The notes: a model not told the origin generated them from the sequence alone. A stretch of 64,000 bases of DNA from Embleya sp045207655 (GCF_045207655.1 NZ_CP108784.1:1364001-1428000), one strand, 5' to 3'; shown: positions 53,325-62,843, counted from the stretch's first letter. Numbers and translations: made by a program.

Positions 53325-54299
53325 TCAGCCGGCCTGGTCCGCGTAGGCCGCGAGGGCGGCCGAGGCGGTCCGTCGTACATCGTCCACGAGCTCCGGCGGG
53401 GAGATCACCCTGCCGTGCCCGCCCAGGCGCAGCGCGAGCCGCCGGATCCCGGCCGGGTCGGGCGTGCGCAGGGTCAACCGCAGGCCGCCGTCGGCCAGTT
53501 CCTCGACCTTGTCGTAGCGGTAGTACTCGGTGACCCAGCGTCCGCCGGGACCGAGTTCGAGCACCACCTCGATGCCGTCCGCGGCGGTGGGCGCGAAACC
53601 GTCCGCCAGGTCCAGCGGCTCCACCGGCTGCGGCTCGGACGCCTCGTCCAGCAGCACCGCCTCGGCGACCCGGTCCAGCCGGAACAACCGGCGGCCCTCG
53701 GCCTGCCGACACCACGCCACCAGGTAGGTGTGCCCGTCGACCAGCACCAGCCGGATCGGATCCACCTCGCGCTCGGTGATCTCGTCCCGGCGCGGCACGT
53801 AATAGCGCAGCCGCAGCCGGCGCCGCTCGCTCACCGCGCGGTCCATCGTGGCGAACGCGGACTCCTGGGCGGCGTCGTCGCCCTCGAACTCCACGGTCAC
53901 CCCCTCGGCGGCGCGCGCGGCCTCACCGGCCGCGTCCTCCAGCTTGGCGGTCACCCGGCCCAGCGCGACCTTGTCCCGCTCGCGCAGCCCGGACAGGCCC
54001 GCCAGCGCGCGCAGCGCCACCAGCAGGGCCAGCGCCTCGTGCGGCGCGAGCCGCACCGGCCGCACCGGCGCGTCGGCGTTGTCCAGGAAGACCCGACCCT
54101 CGAAGTCGACGTGCGGCTCGAGCAGATCGTCGGCCATGAAGCTGGTGCCGCACATGTGCAGCGTGCCCAGGTCCGCCTCGACCTGCGCGACCGGCAGGCC
54201 GAACGCGCGCGCGACGTCGTCCAGATGCGTGCCGGGGCGCTCGCGCAGGTAGGCCACCAGCGACAACAGCCGCCGGGTGTCGTCGATCGCGTTGCTCAT
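53325..54299 (-). CDS. pafC: WYL-domain transcriptional activator PafC
   Basis: 324 aa: N-terminal winged helix, central WYL domain (RLRLRYYVPRRDEITEREVDP, YLVAWCRQAEGRRLFRLDR) and WCX extension. With PafB it activates DNA-damage genes in mycobacteria independently of LexA. ATG overlaps the pafB stop by 4 bp (ATGA-type). Confidence 0.93.
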   Translation of the reverse strand: MSNAIDDTRRLLSLVAYLRERPGTHLDDVARAFGLPVAQVEADLGTLHMCGTSFMADDLLEPHVDFEGRVFLDNADAPVRPVRLAPHEALALLVALRALAGLSGLRERDKVALGRVTAKLEDAAGEAARAAEGVTVEFEGDDAAQESAFATMDRAVSERRRLRLRYYVPRRDEITEREVDPIRLVLVDGHTYLVAWCRQAEGRRLFRLDRVAEAVLLDEASEPQPVEPLDLADGFAPTAADGIEVVLELGPGGRWVTEYYRYDKVEELADGGLRLTLRTPDPAGIRRLALRLGGHGRVISPPELVDDVRRTASAALAAYADQAG

Positions 54300-55279
54300 C
54301 CGACCTTCACCTGTCCCGTCGCCTCACCGGCGGCCTCGCGCAGTTGCGCGACCACGGCCTCGCGCAGATGGAGCGGCTCCAGCACGACCACGTCGGGGCC
54401 GAACTCGGCGAGCCAGTGGTGCAGTCCGTGTCCGTGACTCAGTTCCAACTCGTCCCAGCCCTCGCCCGCCGGCACCACCGCGCTCGCCCGGGCGCGCAGC
54501 GGGAACCCGGCGCCGGTGCGGACCCGGATCCGGGCGATGCCCTCGCCGCCCTCACCGGCGAAGCGCGCGACCTGGCCGCGCACGTCCACCTTCTCCGGCA
54601 CCTCGGCCCGGAACTGCTCCTTGAGCGGCTTCGGCTTGGGCTTGTCGGCGATCCGGTCCAGCCGGAACACCCGCTGTTCCTGCCGGTCCCGGGAGAAGCC
54701 CACCAGGTACCACCGGCCGCGCCAACAACTCATCCCCCACGGCTCGACCACCCGCGGCGTGGCCTCGGCGGCACCGGAGCGGCGGTAGGCGAACTGGATC
54801 GGGCGGCGGGTGCGCAGCGCGTCCAGCAGCGGCCCGAAGGCCGGCTCGCGCGCGGTCACCCGGGGCTCGACGCTGGTCAGCGGGGCCGAGTCGATCTCCA
54901 CGCCGGCGGCCTTGAGCTTGTACAGCGCACCGGTCGCGGCCCCCGCCAGCGCGGACTGCTGCCAGGCGCCGGCGGCCAGCGCGAGCGCGGCGGCCTCCTC
55001 GGGGTCCAGCTCCACCGGCGGCAGCGCGTTCTTCTCGGGGCGGATCCGGTAGCCGTCGGCGGACTCGATCAGCGGGTCGTTGGCCCCCGTCTCGACGATG
55101 AAGCCGAGTTCGCGTACGTCGTCCTTGTCCCGCTCGAACATGCGGTCGAAGGCCTCGTCGGACGTGCACAGCCGATACGACTCGATCGACTGCCGCAGCT
55201 CTTCCTTCGTGACGTAGCGACGGGCGGCGAGCAGACACATCACCAGGCTCACCAACCGCTCCTGCTTCGGAATCGCCAT
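54296..55279 (-). CDS. pafB: WYL-domain transcriptional activator PafB
   Basis: 327 aa: helix-turn-helix in ERLVSLVMCLLAARRYVTKEELRQ region, WYL motif PIQFAYRRSGAAEATPR and WYLVGFSRDRQEQRVFRLDRI region, then a WCX domain. Partner of PafC in a heteromer. ATG at 55279; first gene of pafB-pafC-(zinc ribbon)-(membrane)-tatA-tatC. Confidence 0.94.
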   Translation of the reverse strand: MAIPKQERLVSLVMCLLAARRYVTKEELRQSIESYRLCTSDEAFDRMFERDKDDVRELGFIVETGANDPLIESADGYRIRPEKNALPPVELDPEEAAALALAAGAWQQSALAGAATGALYKLKAAGVEIDSAPLTSVEPRVTAREPAFGPLLDALRTRRPIQFAYRRSGAAEATPRVVEPWGMSCWRGRWYLVGFSRDRQEQRVFRLDRIADKPKPKPLKEQFRAEVPEKVDVRGQVARFAGEGGEGIARIRVRTGAGFPLRARASAVVPAGEGWDELELSHGHGLHHWLAEFGPDVVVLEPLHLREAVVAQLREAAGEATGQVKVG

Positions 55280-55407
55280 CAGATCCCAGTCCCTCCCACA
55301 AGGCGCAGCCCCGACCGTACCGCGTTCGGCGCGTCGGATTGGTCCGGCCCGGCAATCCGACCCTCCGGTTCGCCCGGCGACACCGGCCGGCGTTAGGCTC
55401 CCGGACC

Positions 55408-56502
55408 GTGATCACCTGGCGACGCGGCGAAGTGACGGCGATCCGACGGGCCTGGCGCGGAGCGGTCGAACTGACCGCGGCCGTACCGGAACCGGCCCCC
55501 GCGCGCGAGCTGCGCGCGATCGCCTACCCGCACCTGACCGGCACGCCGCAGGTCGGCGACACCGTGCTGCTCAACACCACCGCGCAGGACATGGGCCTGG
55601 GCACCGGCGGCTACGCGCTGGTGGTGGCGCTGCCCGATCGGCTGCCGCCGGATCCGCCGCCGGGCCCCGGGCACGTGGTCAAGGCGCGCTACACACCCAT
55701 GCAGGCGGTCGTGCTCGGCGTGGACGAGCAGGACTCGCCGCACCACGCGACGCTGCGCGACGCGGACTCGCTGGAGGGCATGCCGGTGCTGGTCGCCGAC
55801 CTGCACTCGGCGCTGCCCGCGATCTGCGCCGGGATCCGCCTCGCGCGCCCGCACGCGCGTGTGGTGTACGTGATGACCGACGGCGGCACGCTGCCGCTGT
55901 GGTTCTCGATGACCGTCGACACGCTGCGCGAACACGGCTGGCTGGCGGGCACGGTGACGGTGGGTCAGGCACTCGGCGGCGACCTGGAGGCGGTCACCCT
56001 GCACACCGGTCTGCTCGCGGCCCGGCACGTGCAGGGCGCGGATCTGGCGATCGTCGCGCAGGGGCCGGGCAACCTGGGCACGGGCACGCAGTGGGGCTTC
56101 TCCGGGGTCGCGGCGGGCGAGGCGATCAACGCGATCGCCGCACTCGGCGGCCGACCCGTGGCCTCGCTGCGGATCTCCGACGCGGACGGGCGCGAGCGCC
56201 ATCGCGGCGTCTCGCACCACTGCCTGACCGCGTACGGCCGGGTCGCGCTGGCCCGGGCCGACGTGATCGTGCCCACCCTGCCCGAGCCGCTGGCGAGCCG
56301 GGTCGCGGCGGACGTCGAGCCGCTGCGCGCCGGGCACGACGTGCACACGGTGCCGGTCGACGGCCTGGACGCCGCGCTGCGCGGCACACCGGCCCGGTTG
56401 TCCACGATGGGCCGGGGCCTGGACGCCGACCACGCCTACTTCCTGGCCGCCGCCGCGGCCGGCCGATTCGCGGCCGAACTCCCGGCCAAGAGCCCGCACT
56501 AG
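55408..56502 (+). CDS. DUF3866 family protein
   Basis: 364 aa. The beginning MITWRRGEVTAIRRAW and inner motifs DLHSALPAICAGIR, GQALGGDLEAVTLHTGL and AQGPGNLGTGTQWGFSG match an uncharacterised actinobacterial family that is often next to pafBC. No catalytic residues are evident. GTG at 55408 chosen from homology; the frame is open 69 bp further upstream. Divergent from pafB. Confidence 0.84.
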   Translation: MITWRRGEVTAIRRAWRGAVELTAAVPEPAPARELRAIAYPHLTGTPQVGDTVLLNTTAQDMGLGTGGYALVVALPDRLPPDPPPGPGHVVKARYTPMQAVVLGVDEQDSPHHATLRDADSLEGMPVLVADLHSALPAICAGIRLARPHARVVYVMTDGGTLPLWFSMTVDTLREHGWLAGTVTVGQALGGDLEAVTLHTGLLAARHVQGADLAIVAQGPGNLGTGTQWGFSGVAAGEAINAIAALGGRPVASLRISDADGRERHRGVSHHCLTAYGRVALARADVIVPTLPEPLASRVAADVEPLRAGHDVHTVPVDGLDAALRGTPARLSTMGRGLDADHAYFLAAAAAGRFAAELPAKSPH

Positions 56503-56519
56503 GGCCCCGGAACGAACGC

Positions 56520-56554
56520 GGCCCCGGCCCGCGCTGCTCGCGCGAACCGGGGCC
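56520..56554. terminator. Bidirectional terminator between DUF3866 and FKBP genes
   Basis: Inverted repeat GGCCCCGG (56520-56527) / CCGGGGCC (56547-56554) with additional CGCG pairing in the loop, between two convergent stops at 56502 and 56570. Confidence 0.75.
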
Positions 56555-56569
56555 GGGTGCGTCGTACGA

Positions 56570-56947
56570 CTAGCCGACCTTCATCAGGTCGACCACGAAG
56601 ATCAGCGTCTCGCCGGGCGCGATCGCGCCCGGCGCGCCGCGGTCGCCGTAGGCCTGGTGCGGCGGGATGACCAGCTTGCGCCGGCCGCCGACCTTCATGC
56701 CCTGCACACCCTTGTCCCAGCCCTCGATGACCTGGCCGATACCCAGCCGAAAGTCGAGCGGGGCGTTGCGGTTCCAGGACGCGTCGAACTCCTCGCCGGA
56801 GGAGAAGGCCACGCCGACGTAGTGCACGCTGACGTTCTGGCCCGCCTGGGCCACCGCGCCGTCGCCTTCCCAGATCTCGGTGATCTCCAGCTCGGCGGGC
56901 ACGCCGCCCTCGGGGAAGTCGATCTCGGGCTTCGTAAGCTCTGTCAC
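56570..56947 (-). CDS. FKBP-type peptidyl-prolyl isomerase, cytosolic
   Basis: 125 aa, a single FKBP domain: VSVHYVGVAFSSGEEFDASW, FRLGIGQVIEGWDKGVQGMKVGG, and LIFVVDLMKV at the end. No signal peptide. The GTG at 56947 (VTELTKPEID) is 80 bp after the lipoprotein FKBP gene; the two form a pair. Confidence 0.92.
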   Translation of the reverse strand: MTELTKPEIDFPEGGVPAELEITEIWEGDGAVAQAGQNVSVHYVGVAFSSGEEFDASWNRNAPLDFRLGIGQVIEGWDKGVQGMKVGGRRKLVIPPHQAYGDRGAPGAIAPGETLIFVVDLMKVG

Positions 56948-57027
56948 AGCGTTTCCGTATCCGTTCGAGTGCTGAATGCGGGTCCAACCTATCGGGCCGA
57001 TCGCCCGATCCGGTGCGCGACGGGCCG

Positions 57028-57936
57028 TCAGGCCGCCGTGCCGCCCAGGGCGTCGATGATGTCCACGACGAACACCAGCGGCGAGTTCGGCGGGATCTTC
57101 TCGCCGGAACCCTCCGCGCCGTACCCCTTGTCCGGCGGCAGGACCAGCAGCACGCGGCTGCCGACCTTCTGCCCGACCAGACCCTCGTCCCAACCGGTCA
57201 CGACCTGGCCGACGCCGATCTTGAACGCGGTCGCGCCGCCGTGGTCCCACGACGAGTCGAACTTGGTGCCCTTGTCGAACAGCGCGCCGGTGTACTGCGC
57301 GACCAGCGTCTGGCCCTTCTGGACCACCGGGCCGGTGCCCTCGATCAGCGGCTGGACCGTCAGCTTGGTCGGCGCGGTCGCGCCCGGCGGGATGGTGATC
57401 TCCGCGGCCTTGCCGGACTCGACCTTGGCCACCGGAAGGCCGGCCGGCGGGGTCACCGCGGCGCCCTTGGCCTCCGTCTTGGGGTCGATCGTCTTGGTCG
57501 ACTTCAGGTCCAGCATCAGCACCACGGCCTGCTTTTCCTGGGTGACCTTGGCCGGCACCACCACGAGCATCCGGGTACCGGTCTTCTTGCCGATTATCCC
57601 CTGCCCGATCTCCTTCAGAAGCTCCTGGCTGCCCGCCTGGAAGACCTCGGGAGTCTTGGTGTCGTACGAGTTGCCCGCGTCCGTGCCGTCCCAGTTCTTG
57701 CCGACGGTGTCCGCGACGACGTAGTCGTCCTTCTTGATCACGTCACCGGTGCCCTCGATGAGGATCTTGGACGTCGTCTTGTCGCCGGACTTCCCCTTGG
57801 GGATCTTGATGTCCGGCTTCTGCCCGAAGGCTCCGGTCACGATCGGTGTAACGGTTTTTCCTCCGTCGTCATCGCCACACGCGACCGCGGTGAAGGCCAG
57901 TGCGGGGACCAGAAGGAGCGCAGCGAGACGGCGCAC
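57028..57936 (-). CDS. Exported double-domain FKBP-type isomerase lipoprotein
   Basis: 302 aa. Signal peptide with lipobox-like AVAC (Cys ~20), then two FKBP-like domains. The first (~55-160) is divergent and missing several active-site aromatics. The second (~190-300) is canonical (VAQYTGALFDKGTKFDSSW, VVTGWDEGLVGQKVG). Likely folds exported proteins at the outer face of the membrane. The GTG at 57936 is chosen because AGAGGAAC precedes it and the signal peptide starts there. Confidence 0.88.
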   Translation of the reverse strand: MRRLAALLLVPALAFTAVACGDDDGGKTVTPIVTGAFGQKPDIKIPKGKSGDKTTSKILIEGTGDVIKKDDYVVADTVGKNWDGTDAGNSYDTKTPEVFQAGSQELLKEIGQGIIGKKTGTRMLVVVPAKVTQEKQAVVLMLDLKSTKTIDPKTEAKGAAVTPPAGLPVAKVESGKAAEITIPPGATAPTKLTVQPLIEGTGPVVQKGQTLVAQYTGALFDKGTKFDSSWDHGGATAFKIGVGQVVTGWDEGLVGQKVGSRVLLVLPPDKGYGAEGSGEKIPPNSPLVFVVDIIDALGGTAA

Positions 57937-58019
57937 GATGTTCCTCTGCTGAGATGGACAAGGACCGGGACACTCTATGGGGTTCGGATGTGAGGACGAC
58001 GTGAAGACGACAACCCTGT

Positions 58020-58856
58020 TCAGGCGACCTCGCGGCCGGGCCGCTTGAGCCGGGCGGCCCAGCGCCCGTCCTCGGCGCGCACCGACAGCGGGATGCCGAA
58101 GCACTCGCTCAGGTTGGCGTCCGTCATCACCTCGTGCGCCGGCCCCGCCGCGACCGTCGCACCGCGACGCAGCAGCAGTGCGTGGGTCACCGAGCTGGGC
58201 AGTTCCTCCAGGTGGTGGGTGACGATCACCAGGGTCAGCCGCGGCAGCTCCCGGGTCAGCGAGTCGATCGCCTCCAGCAGTTCCTCACGGCTGGGCAGGT
58301 CCAGCGCGTTGGCCGGCTCGTCCAGGAGCAGCAGCCGCGGGTCGGGCATCAGCGCCCGGGCGATCCGGGCCCGGCCGCGCTCGCCCTGCGAGCACACCGC
58401 GATCTCCCGATCCGCGAGCCGGTCGAGGCCCAGCAGCGCGATCAGCTCGGCGGCCCGGGCCCGCTCGGCCGGCCCGTACCTGCCGTACAGCGGCTGCACC
58501 GTGCCGGTCGCCCCGGTGAGCACGTAGTCGGTCACCTTCAGGTACTCGGGAATGCGCAGCGCCGCGTTGACCGCGCCCACCTGCGCGCGCACCTCGCGCA
58601 CGTCCACCCGGCCGAGCTGTCGGCCCAGTACGGTCACCGTGCCGTTGCCGGGAAAGCGCAGCGCGCCGGCCAGGGCCAGGATCGTGCTCTTGCCCGCGCC
58701 GTTGTGTCCGAGCAGCGCCCAGCGCTCGCCCTCGCGGACCGTCCAGTCCACGCCCACGAGCATGTCCGTGCGCCCGCCGGGCCCGTGCGCCCACACATCC
58801 ACCGCGTCGAGCTCGAAGACCGGTGGAGCGATGTCCCATGTAGGTGTATCGACCAT
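58020..58856 (-). CDS. ABC transporter ATP-binding protein
   Basis: 278 aa: Walker A GHNGAGKST, atypical signature CSQGERGRARIARAL (SQGE instead of SGGQ), Walker B LLLLDEPANALD, switch His in VTHHLEELP. No permease gene adjacent, and the signature resembles ModF/YlmA-like soluble ATPases, so a non-transport role is possible. ATG at 58856. Confidence 0.86.
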   Translation of the reverse strand: MVDTPTWDIAPPVFELDAVDVWAHGPGGRTDMLVGVDWTVREGERWALLGHNGAGKSTILALAGALRFPGNGTVTVLGRQLGRVDVREVRAQVGAVNAALRIPEYLKVTDYVLTGATGTVQPLYGRYGPAERARAAELIALLGLDRLADREIAVCSQGERGRARIARALMPDPRLLLLDEPANALDLPSREELLEAIDSLTRELPRLTLVIVTHHLEELPSSVTHALLLRRGATVAAGPAHEVMTDANLSECFGIPLSVRAEDGRWAARLKRPGREVA

Positions 58857-58871
58857 CGAGCAAGCATGCCA

Positions 58872-58911
58872 GTCGCCCGCCCGCTCCCGACTCGGGGAGG
58901 GGGCGGGCGAC
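58872..58911 (-). terminator. Terminator hairpin after pafA
   Basis: 11-bp perfect arms GTCGCCCGCCC / GGGCGGGCGAC with further CTCCC/GGGAG pairing inside, about 80 bp beyond the pafA stop and upstream of the ABC gene. Confidence 0.8.
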
Positions 58912-58988
58912 GGCTTCGTCTCACATGCCGGCCGGCGCGGGTCGAGACCGCCGGCCCTCGATCACCCTCGGTGAGCATCCCGGGGCGA

Positions 58989-60350
58989 TCACATGCTGGC
59001 GATCAACTTCTCCACCCGGTCGTCCACCGACCGGAACGGGTCCTTGCACAGCACGGTGCGCTGCGCCTGGTCGTTGAGCTTGAGGTGCACCCAGTCCACG
59101 GTGAAGTCGCGCCGCTGCTCCTGGGCCTTCTTGATGAACTCGCCGCGCAGGCGCGCGCGAGTGGTCTGCGGCGGCAGCGACTTCGCCTCGAAGATCTTCA
59201 GATCGTTGCCGATCCGGTCGATCTGCCCGCGTCTCTCCATCAGGTAGTAGAGACCGCGGCGCCGGTGGATGTCGTGGTAGGCGAGGTCGATCTGGGCGAC
59301 CCTCGGCGAGGACATGGGCAGGTTGTGCTTGGCCCGATACCGCTCGATGAGCTGGTACTTGATCACCCAGTCGATCTCGCGGCCGACCAGGTCCAGGTTG
59401 CCGGAGTCGATCGCGTCGAGCGTGCGCTCCCACAGATCGAGCACCTTCTCCACGGTGCCGGTGCGAATGCCCCGGCGATCCGCGAACTCCTGCGCCTTGG
59501 TCAGGTATTCCCGCTGGATGTCCAGCGCGCTGGCCTCGCGGCCGTTGGCCAACCGCACCTTGCGCGAACCGGTCATGTCGTGACTGACCTCGCGGATCGC
59601 CCGGATCGGGTTCTCCAGGGTCAGATCGCGCATCACGATCCCGGCCTCGATCATCCGCAGCACCAGATCGGTGGAACCGACCTTGAGCAGCGTGGTGGGC
59701 TCGGCCATGTTGGAGTCGCCGACGATCACATGCAGCCGCCGATAGCGCTCGGCGTCGGCATGCGGTTCGTCGCGCGTGTTGATTATCGGACGGGAACGGG
59801 TCGTGGCCGAACTGACACCCTCCCAAATGTGCTCGGCGCGCTGGCTCACGCAGTACACCGCACCACGCGGCGTCTGCAGCACCTTGCCCGCGCCGCACAA
59901 CATCTGACGGGTCACCAGGAACGGGATGAGCACATCGGCGAGCCGGGAGAATTCCCCGTGCCGCGCCACCAGATAGTTCTCGTGGCAACCGTAGGAGTTG
60001 CCGGCGGAATCGGTGTTGTTCTTGAAGAGATACACGTCGCCCGCGATGCCCTCTTCGTGCAGCCGCCGTTCGGCGTCGACGAGGAGACCTTCGAGAATGC
60101 GCTCACCGGCCTTGTCGTGCACGACAAGTTCCGGCACCGAGTCGCACTCGGGCGTCGCGTATTCGGGGTGGCTGCCCACGTCCAGATACAGCCGGGCCCC
60201 ATTGCGTAGGAAGACATTGCTGCTTCGGCCCCACGAAACGACTCGGCGGAAGAGGTAGCGCGCCACCTCGTCCGGGGAGAGCCTGCGCTGCCCCCGGAAC
60301 GTACAGGTGACGCCGTACTCGTTCTCCAGCCCGAAGATGCGGCGGTCCAT
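58989..60350 (-). CDS. pafA: Pup-protein ligase
   Basis: Attaches the ubiquitin-like Pup to substrate lysines for the bacterial proteasome. 453 aa, glutamine-synthetase-like fold: GLENEYGVTC (Mg/ATP Glu residues), LDVGSHPEYATPE with the catalytic-type Asp, KNNTDSAGNSYGCHEN, and IPFLVTRQMLCGAGK. ATG 9 bp after the MFS gene, suggesting co-transcription. Confidence 0.96.
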   Translation of the reverse strand: MDRRIFGLENEYGVTCTFRGQRRLSPDEVARYLFRRVVSWGRSSNVFLRNGARLYLDVGSHPEYATPECDSVPELVVHDKAGERILEGLLVDAERRLHEEGIAGDVYLFKNNTDSAGNSYGCHENYLVARHGEFSRLADVLIPFLVTRQMLCGAGKVLQTPRGAVYCVSQRAEHIWEGVSSATTRSRPIINTRDEPHADAERYRRLHVIVGDSNMAEPTTLLKVGSTDLVLRMIEAGIVMRDLTLENPIRAIREVSHDMTGSRKVRLANGREASALDIQREYLTKAQEFADRRGIRTGTVEKVLDLWERTLDAIDSGNLDLVGREIDWVIKYQLIERYRAKHNLPMSSPRVAQIDLAYHDIHRRRGLYYLMERRGQIDRIGNDLKIFEAKSLPPQTTRARLRGEFIKKAQEQRRDFTVDWVHLKLNDQAQRTVLCKDPFRSVDDRVEKLIASM

Positions 60351-60359
60351 GCGGCAACA

Positions 60360-61589
60360 TTACGCCGACGACGTGCCGTTCCGGGACAACTCCGCGTCGG
60401 TGGTTTCCACAAAATGGATCACGTTTGAAATCAGCCGGCCCCGACCGGCCAGCAATACCAGCAATCCGAGCGCCGCGCCGACGCCCGCGACCGCGAACGC
60501 GCCCCGCGCGCCGGCCACTTCCCCGGCCCAGCCGGCCAGCCCCATGCCCAGTGCCGAACCCGCCCCGATCGCGGCCACCAGCCACGCGAACGCCTCGGTC
60601 ACCGTGCCGCGCGGCGCCAACTCGTCGATCAGGCTGAACACGCACGCGATCGCGGGCGCCAGGAACACCCCGGACAACACCGCGAGCGGCATCATCAACC
60701 ACGGGCCGGGCACCGCCGTCAGTGGCAGATAACACACCGTCAGCCACAACATGAACCACAACAACCGACGCGCCGGCGGGGTCCGCCAGGCCCGCACCCC
60801 GTGCACCAGACCCCCCAGCAGCGCGCCGAAGGACATCGCCGCCAGGAACACCCCGGACAGCGCACCGGAACCCTCGTGGTCGGCGTACGCCACGGCCGCG
60901 ACACTGAGCACCCCCAGCGCGATGCCCGCCAGCGTGAACGCGACCAGGACCACCCGCAGACCGGCCGAACGCAGCGCGCCCGCCCAGTGCGGGGTGTGCT
61001 GCTCGCCGCGCCAGATTCGGGAGGGCCGCGCGGTGACCACGATGAGGGTGCCCGCCACTCCGATCAACCCGGTCAGCAACACCGCCAGCTCCGCCGAGGC
61101 CACCTGCACCACGACCACCACGATCAGCGGCCCCACGGTGAACAGGATCTCCTGCGCGGCGGCGTCCAGCGCGTACGCCGCCTGCACCCGCTCGGGGGTG
61201 AGCACCGAGGGCCACAGCGCGCGCAGGCCCGCCTCCAGCGGCGGCGTGGTGAAGCCCGCGACCAGCACCGCGCCGACCGCGAGCGGCAGCGGGTGGGCGC
61301 CCACGAGCGCGAACACGGCGTAGGCCAGCGCCGAGACCAGCGCCGAGCCGAGCAACACGCCGGTCTGCCCGCGCCGATCCATCCACCGGCCGAGTACCGG
61401 CTGCCCGGCCGCACTCGCCAGGCCGTAGACCGCGGACAGCGCGCCCGCGAGCCCGTAGCCGCCGCCGTCCGCGCGCACCAGCAGCAACACCGCCAACGCG
61501 CCCATGCCGTTGGGCAATCGGCCGAACAGCGTGCCGCCGAGCAGGCGCGCCGCGTACGGCACCCGCAGCAGGTCCAGATAGGTCCGCAT
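60360..61589 (-). CDS. MFS transporter
   Basis: 409 aa with ~12 hydrophobic segments and the MFS loop GRWMDRRGQTGVLLG. Substrate unknown. Start at ATG 61589 (MRTYLDLLRVPYAARLLGG). Divergent from the LacI-type regulator; the shared 158-bp promoter region carries a perfect palindrome, so regulation by that protein is likely. 9 bp upstream of pafA. Confidence 0.88.
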   Translation of the reverse strand: MRTYLDLLRVPYAARLLGGTLFGRLPNGMGALAVLLLVRADGGGYGLAGALSAVYGLASAAGQPVLGRWMDRRGQTGVLLGSALVSALAYAVFALVGAHPLPLAVGAVLVAGFTTPPLEAGLRALWPSVLTPERVQAAYALDAAAQEILFTVGPLIVVVVVQVASAELAVLLTGLIGVAGTLIVVTARPSRIWRGEQHTPHWAGALRSAGLRVVLVAFTLAGIALGVLSVAAVAYADHEGSGALSGVFLAAMSFGALLGGLVHGVRAWRTPPARRLLWFMLWLTVCYLPLTAVPGPWLMMPLAVLSGVFLAPAIACVFSLIDELAPRGTVTEAFAWLVAAIGAGSALGMGLAGWAGEVAGARGAFAVAGVGAALGLLVLLAGRGRLISNVIHFVETTDAELSRNGTSSA

Positions 61590-61639
61590 CCGCGGGTACC
61601 GCCCTCCCGTGCCGCACCCGACACGTCCGCACACCGTCC

Positions 61640-61655
61640 AGTCATACGTATGACT
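61640..61655. promoter_or_regulatory. Perfect 16-bp palindrome, probable LacI-type operator
   Basis: AGTCATACGTATGACT reads identically on both strands, in the gap between the divergent MFS and LacI-family genes. LacI-family operators are palindromes of this kind and usually autoregulated. A second smaller repeat, TGCCGG-N4-CCGGCA, lies at 61674-61689. Confidence 0.75.
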
Positions 61656-61747
61656 ATCGATTACCACTGTGCCTGCCGGCCCACCGGCATGGCAAGCGGG
61701 TTCTACGCTGGGCCCGCCCCGTCCCCGACACCGCGCCCGAGGTCCCC

Positions 61748-62770
61748 TTGCCGTCGCCCCCGCCCCCCGCCGGTCGCCCGACCAGCAAGGACGTCGCCAA
61801 ACACGCCGGCGTGTCGCAGTCCACCGTGTCCCTGGTCCTCGCCGACAAATGGCACGGCCGGGTCTCCCCCGCCACCGTCGCCGCGGTCCGCGACGCCGCC
61901 GCGGCGCTCGGCTACCGACCCAACAACTCGGCCCGGTCGCTGCGCCTGGGCCGGACCCGCACCGTGATGCTCGTCGTGCCCGTGCTCACCTCGCCGTTCT
62001 TCGGCGCGGTGCACACCGGGGCGGCGCGGGTCGCGGCCGAACGGGACTTCGGCGTCGTGGTCTACCCCACCCGCGACGGCATCGACCTGAGCCCGAACCC
62101 GTTCTCCTCGGCCGCCATCGACGGCGTGCTCGCGTCCTCGATGGCCGTCGAGCCGCTGGACGTGCTGCGCTCGGCCGGGCCGGGCAGCGAGGACCTGCCC
62201 CTGGTGATGCTGGACAGCGAGCCCGGGCGCGGCGTGCCGACCGTCAACGACGACGTGGCCGAGGGCATGCGCGCGCTGGCCGGGTATCTGGTCGGGCTGG
62301 GCCACCGCCGGGTCGCCCGGCTGGGCTCCGCCGTGCGGACCTGGACGTTCCGGGCCCGGGACGAGGCCTTCCGGGCCGCGCTGGAGCCCGCGGAGGTGGT
62401 CGCCGAAGCCGTCGCGCCGCTGACCCTGGACGGCGGGCGCGAGGCCGCGCTGACGCTGCTCGCGTCGCCGGCCCGGCCCACCGTGCTCGTCTGCGACGAC
62501 GACCTCCAGGCGGCGGGCGCCTACAAGGCCGCCCGCGCGCTCGGGATCCGGGTGCCCGAGGACGTGTCGGTGACCGGCTTCGGCGACCTGCGCTACGCAC
62601 GCGTGGTCGAACCCGAACTGACCACGGTCCGGCTGCCCGCCGTCGAACTGGGCGCGCGCGGCATGACCGCGCTGCTCGACCTGCTGGACACCGGCGACGC
62701 GGGCCCGGACGTGGTGCTGCCCGGCGAACTCCTGGTGCGCGGCTCGACCGCGCCGCCCGCGTCCGACTGA
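61748..62770 (+). CDS. LacI family transcriptional regulator
   Basis: 340 aa: N-terminal helix-turn-helix (TSKDVAKHAGVSQSTVSLVL) and hinge, then a periplasmic-binding-like effector domain (VVPVLTSPFFGAV ... VTGFGDLRYARVVEP). The start appears to be TTG at 61748, with GAGG 4 bp before; no ATG or GTG is better placed. Sits between the MFS-pafA pair and the proteasome genes. Confidence 0.9.
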   Translation: MPSPPPPAGRPTSKDVAKHAGVSQSTVSLVLADKWHGRVSPATVAAVRDAAAALGYRPNNSARSLRLGRTRTVMLVVPVLTSPFFGAVHTGAARVAAERDFGVVVYPTRDGIDLSPNPFSSAAIDGVLASSMAVEPLDVLRSAGPGSEDLPLVMLDSEPGRGVPTVNDDVAEGMRALAGYLVGLGHRRVARLGSAVRTWTFRARDEAFRAALEPAEVVAEAVAPLTLDGGREAALTLLASPARPTVLVCDDDLQAAGAYKAARALGIRVPEDVSVTGFGDLRYARVVEPELTTVRLPAVELGARGMTALLDLLDTGDAGPDVVLPGELLVRGSTAPPASD

Positions 62771-62789
62771 GGCCGCACCGGTCCCGACA

Positions 62790-62836
62790 CACGTCAGGGC
62801 CCGCGCACCGACGCGGTACGCGGGCCCTGTGACGTG
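62790..62836. terminator. Bidirectional terminator between LacI and prcA genes
   Basis: Long hairpin: CACGTCAGGGCCCGCG pairs with CGCGGGCCCTGTGACGTG (one bulge region), between the convergent stops of the regulator (62770) and prcA (62844). Confidence 0.85.
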
Positions 62837-62843
62837 CGCGGGA

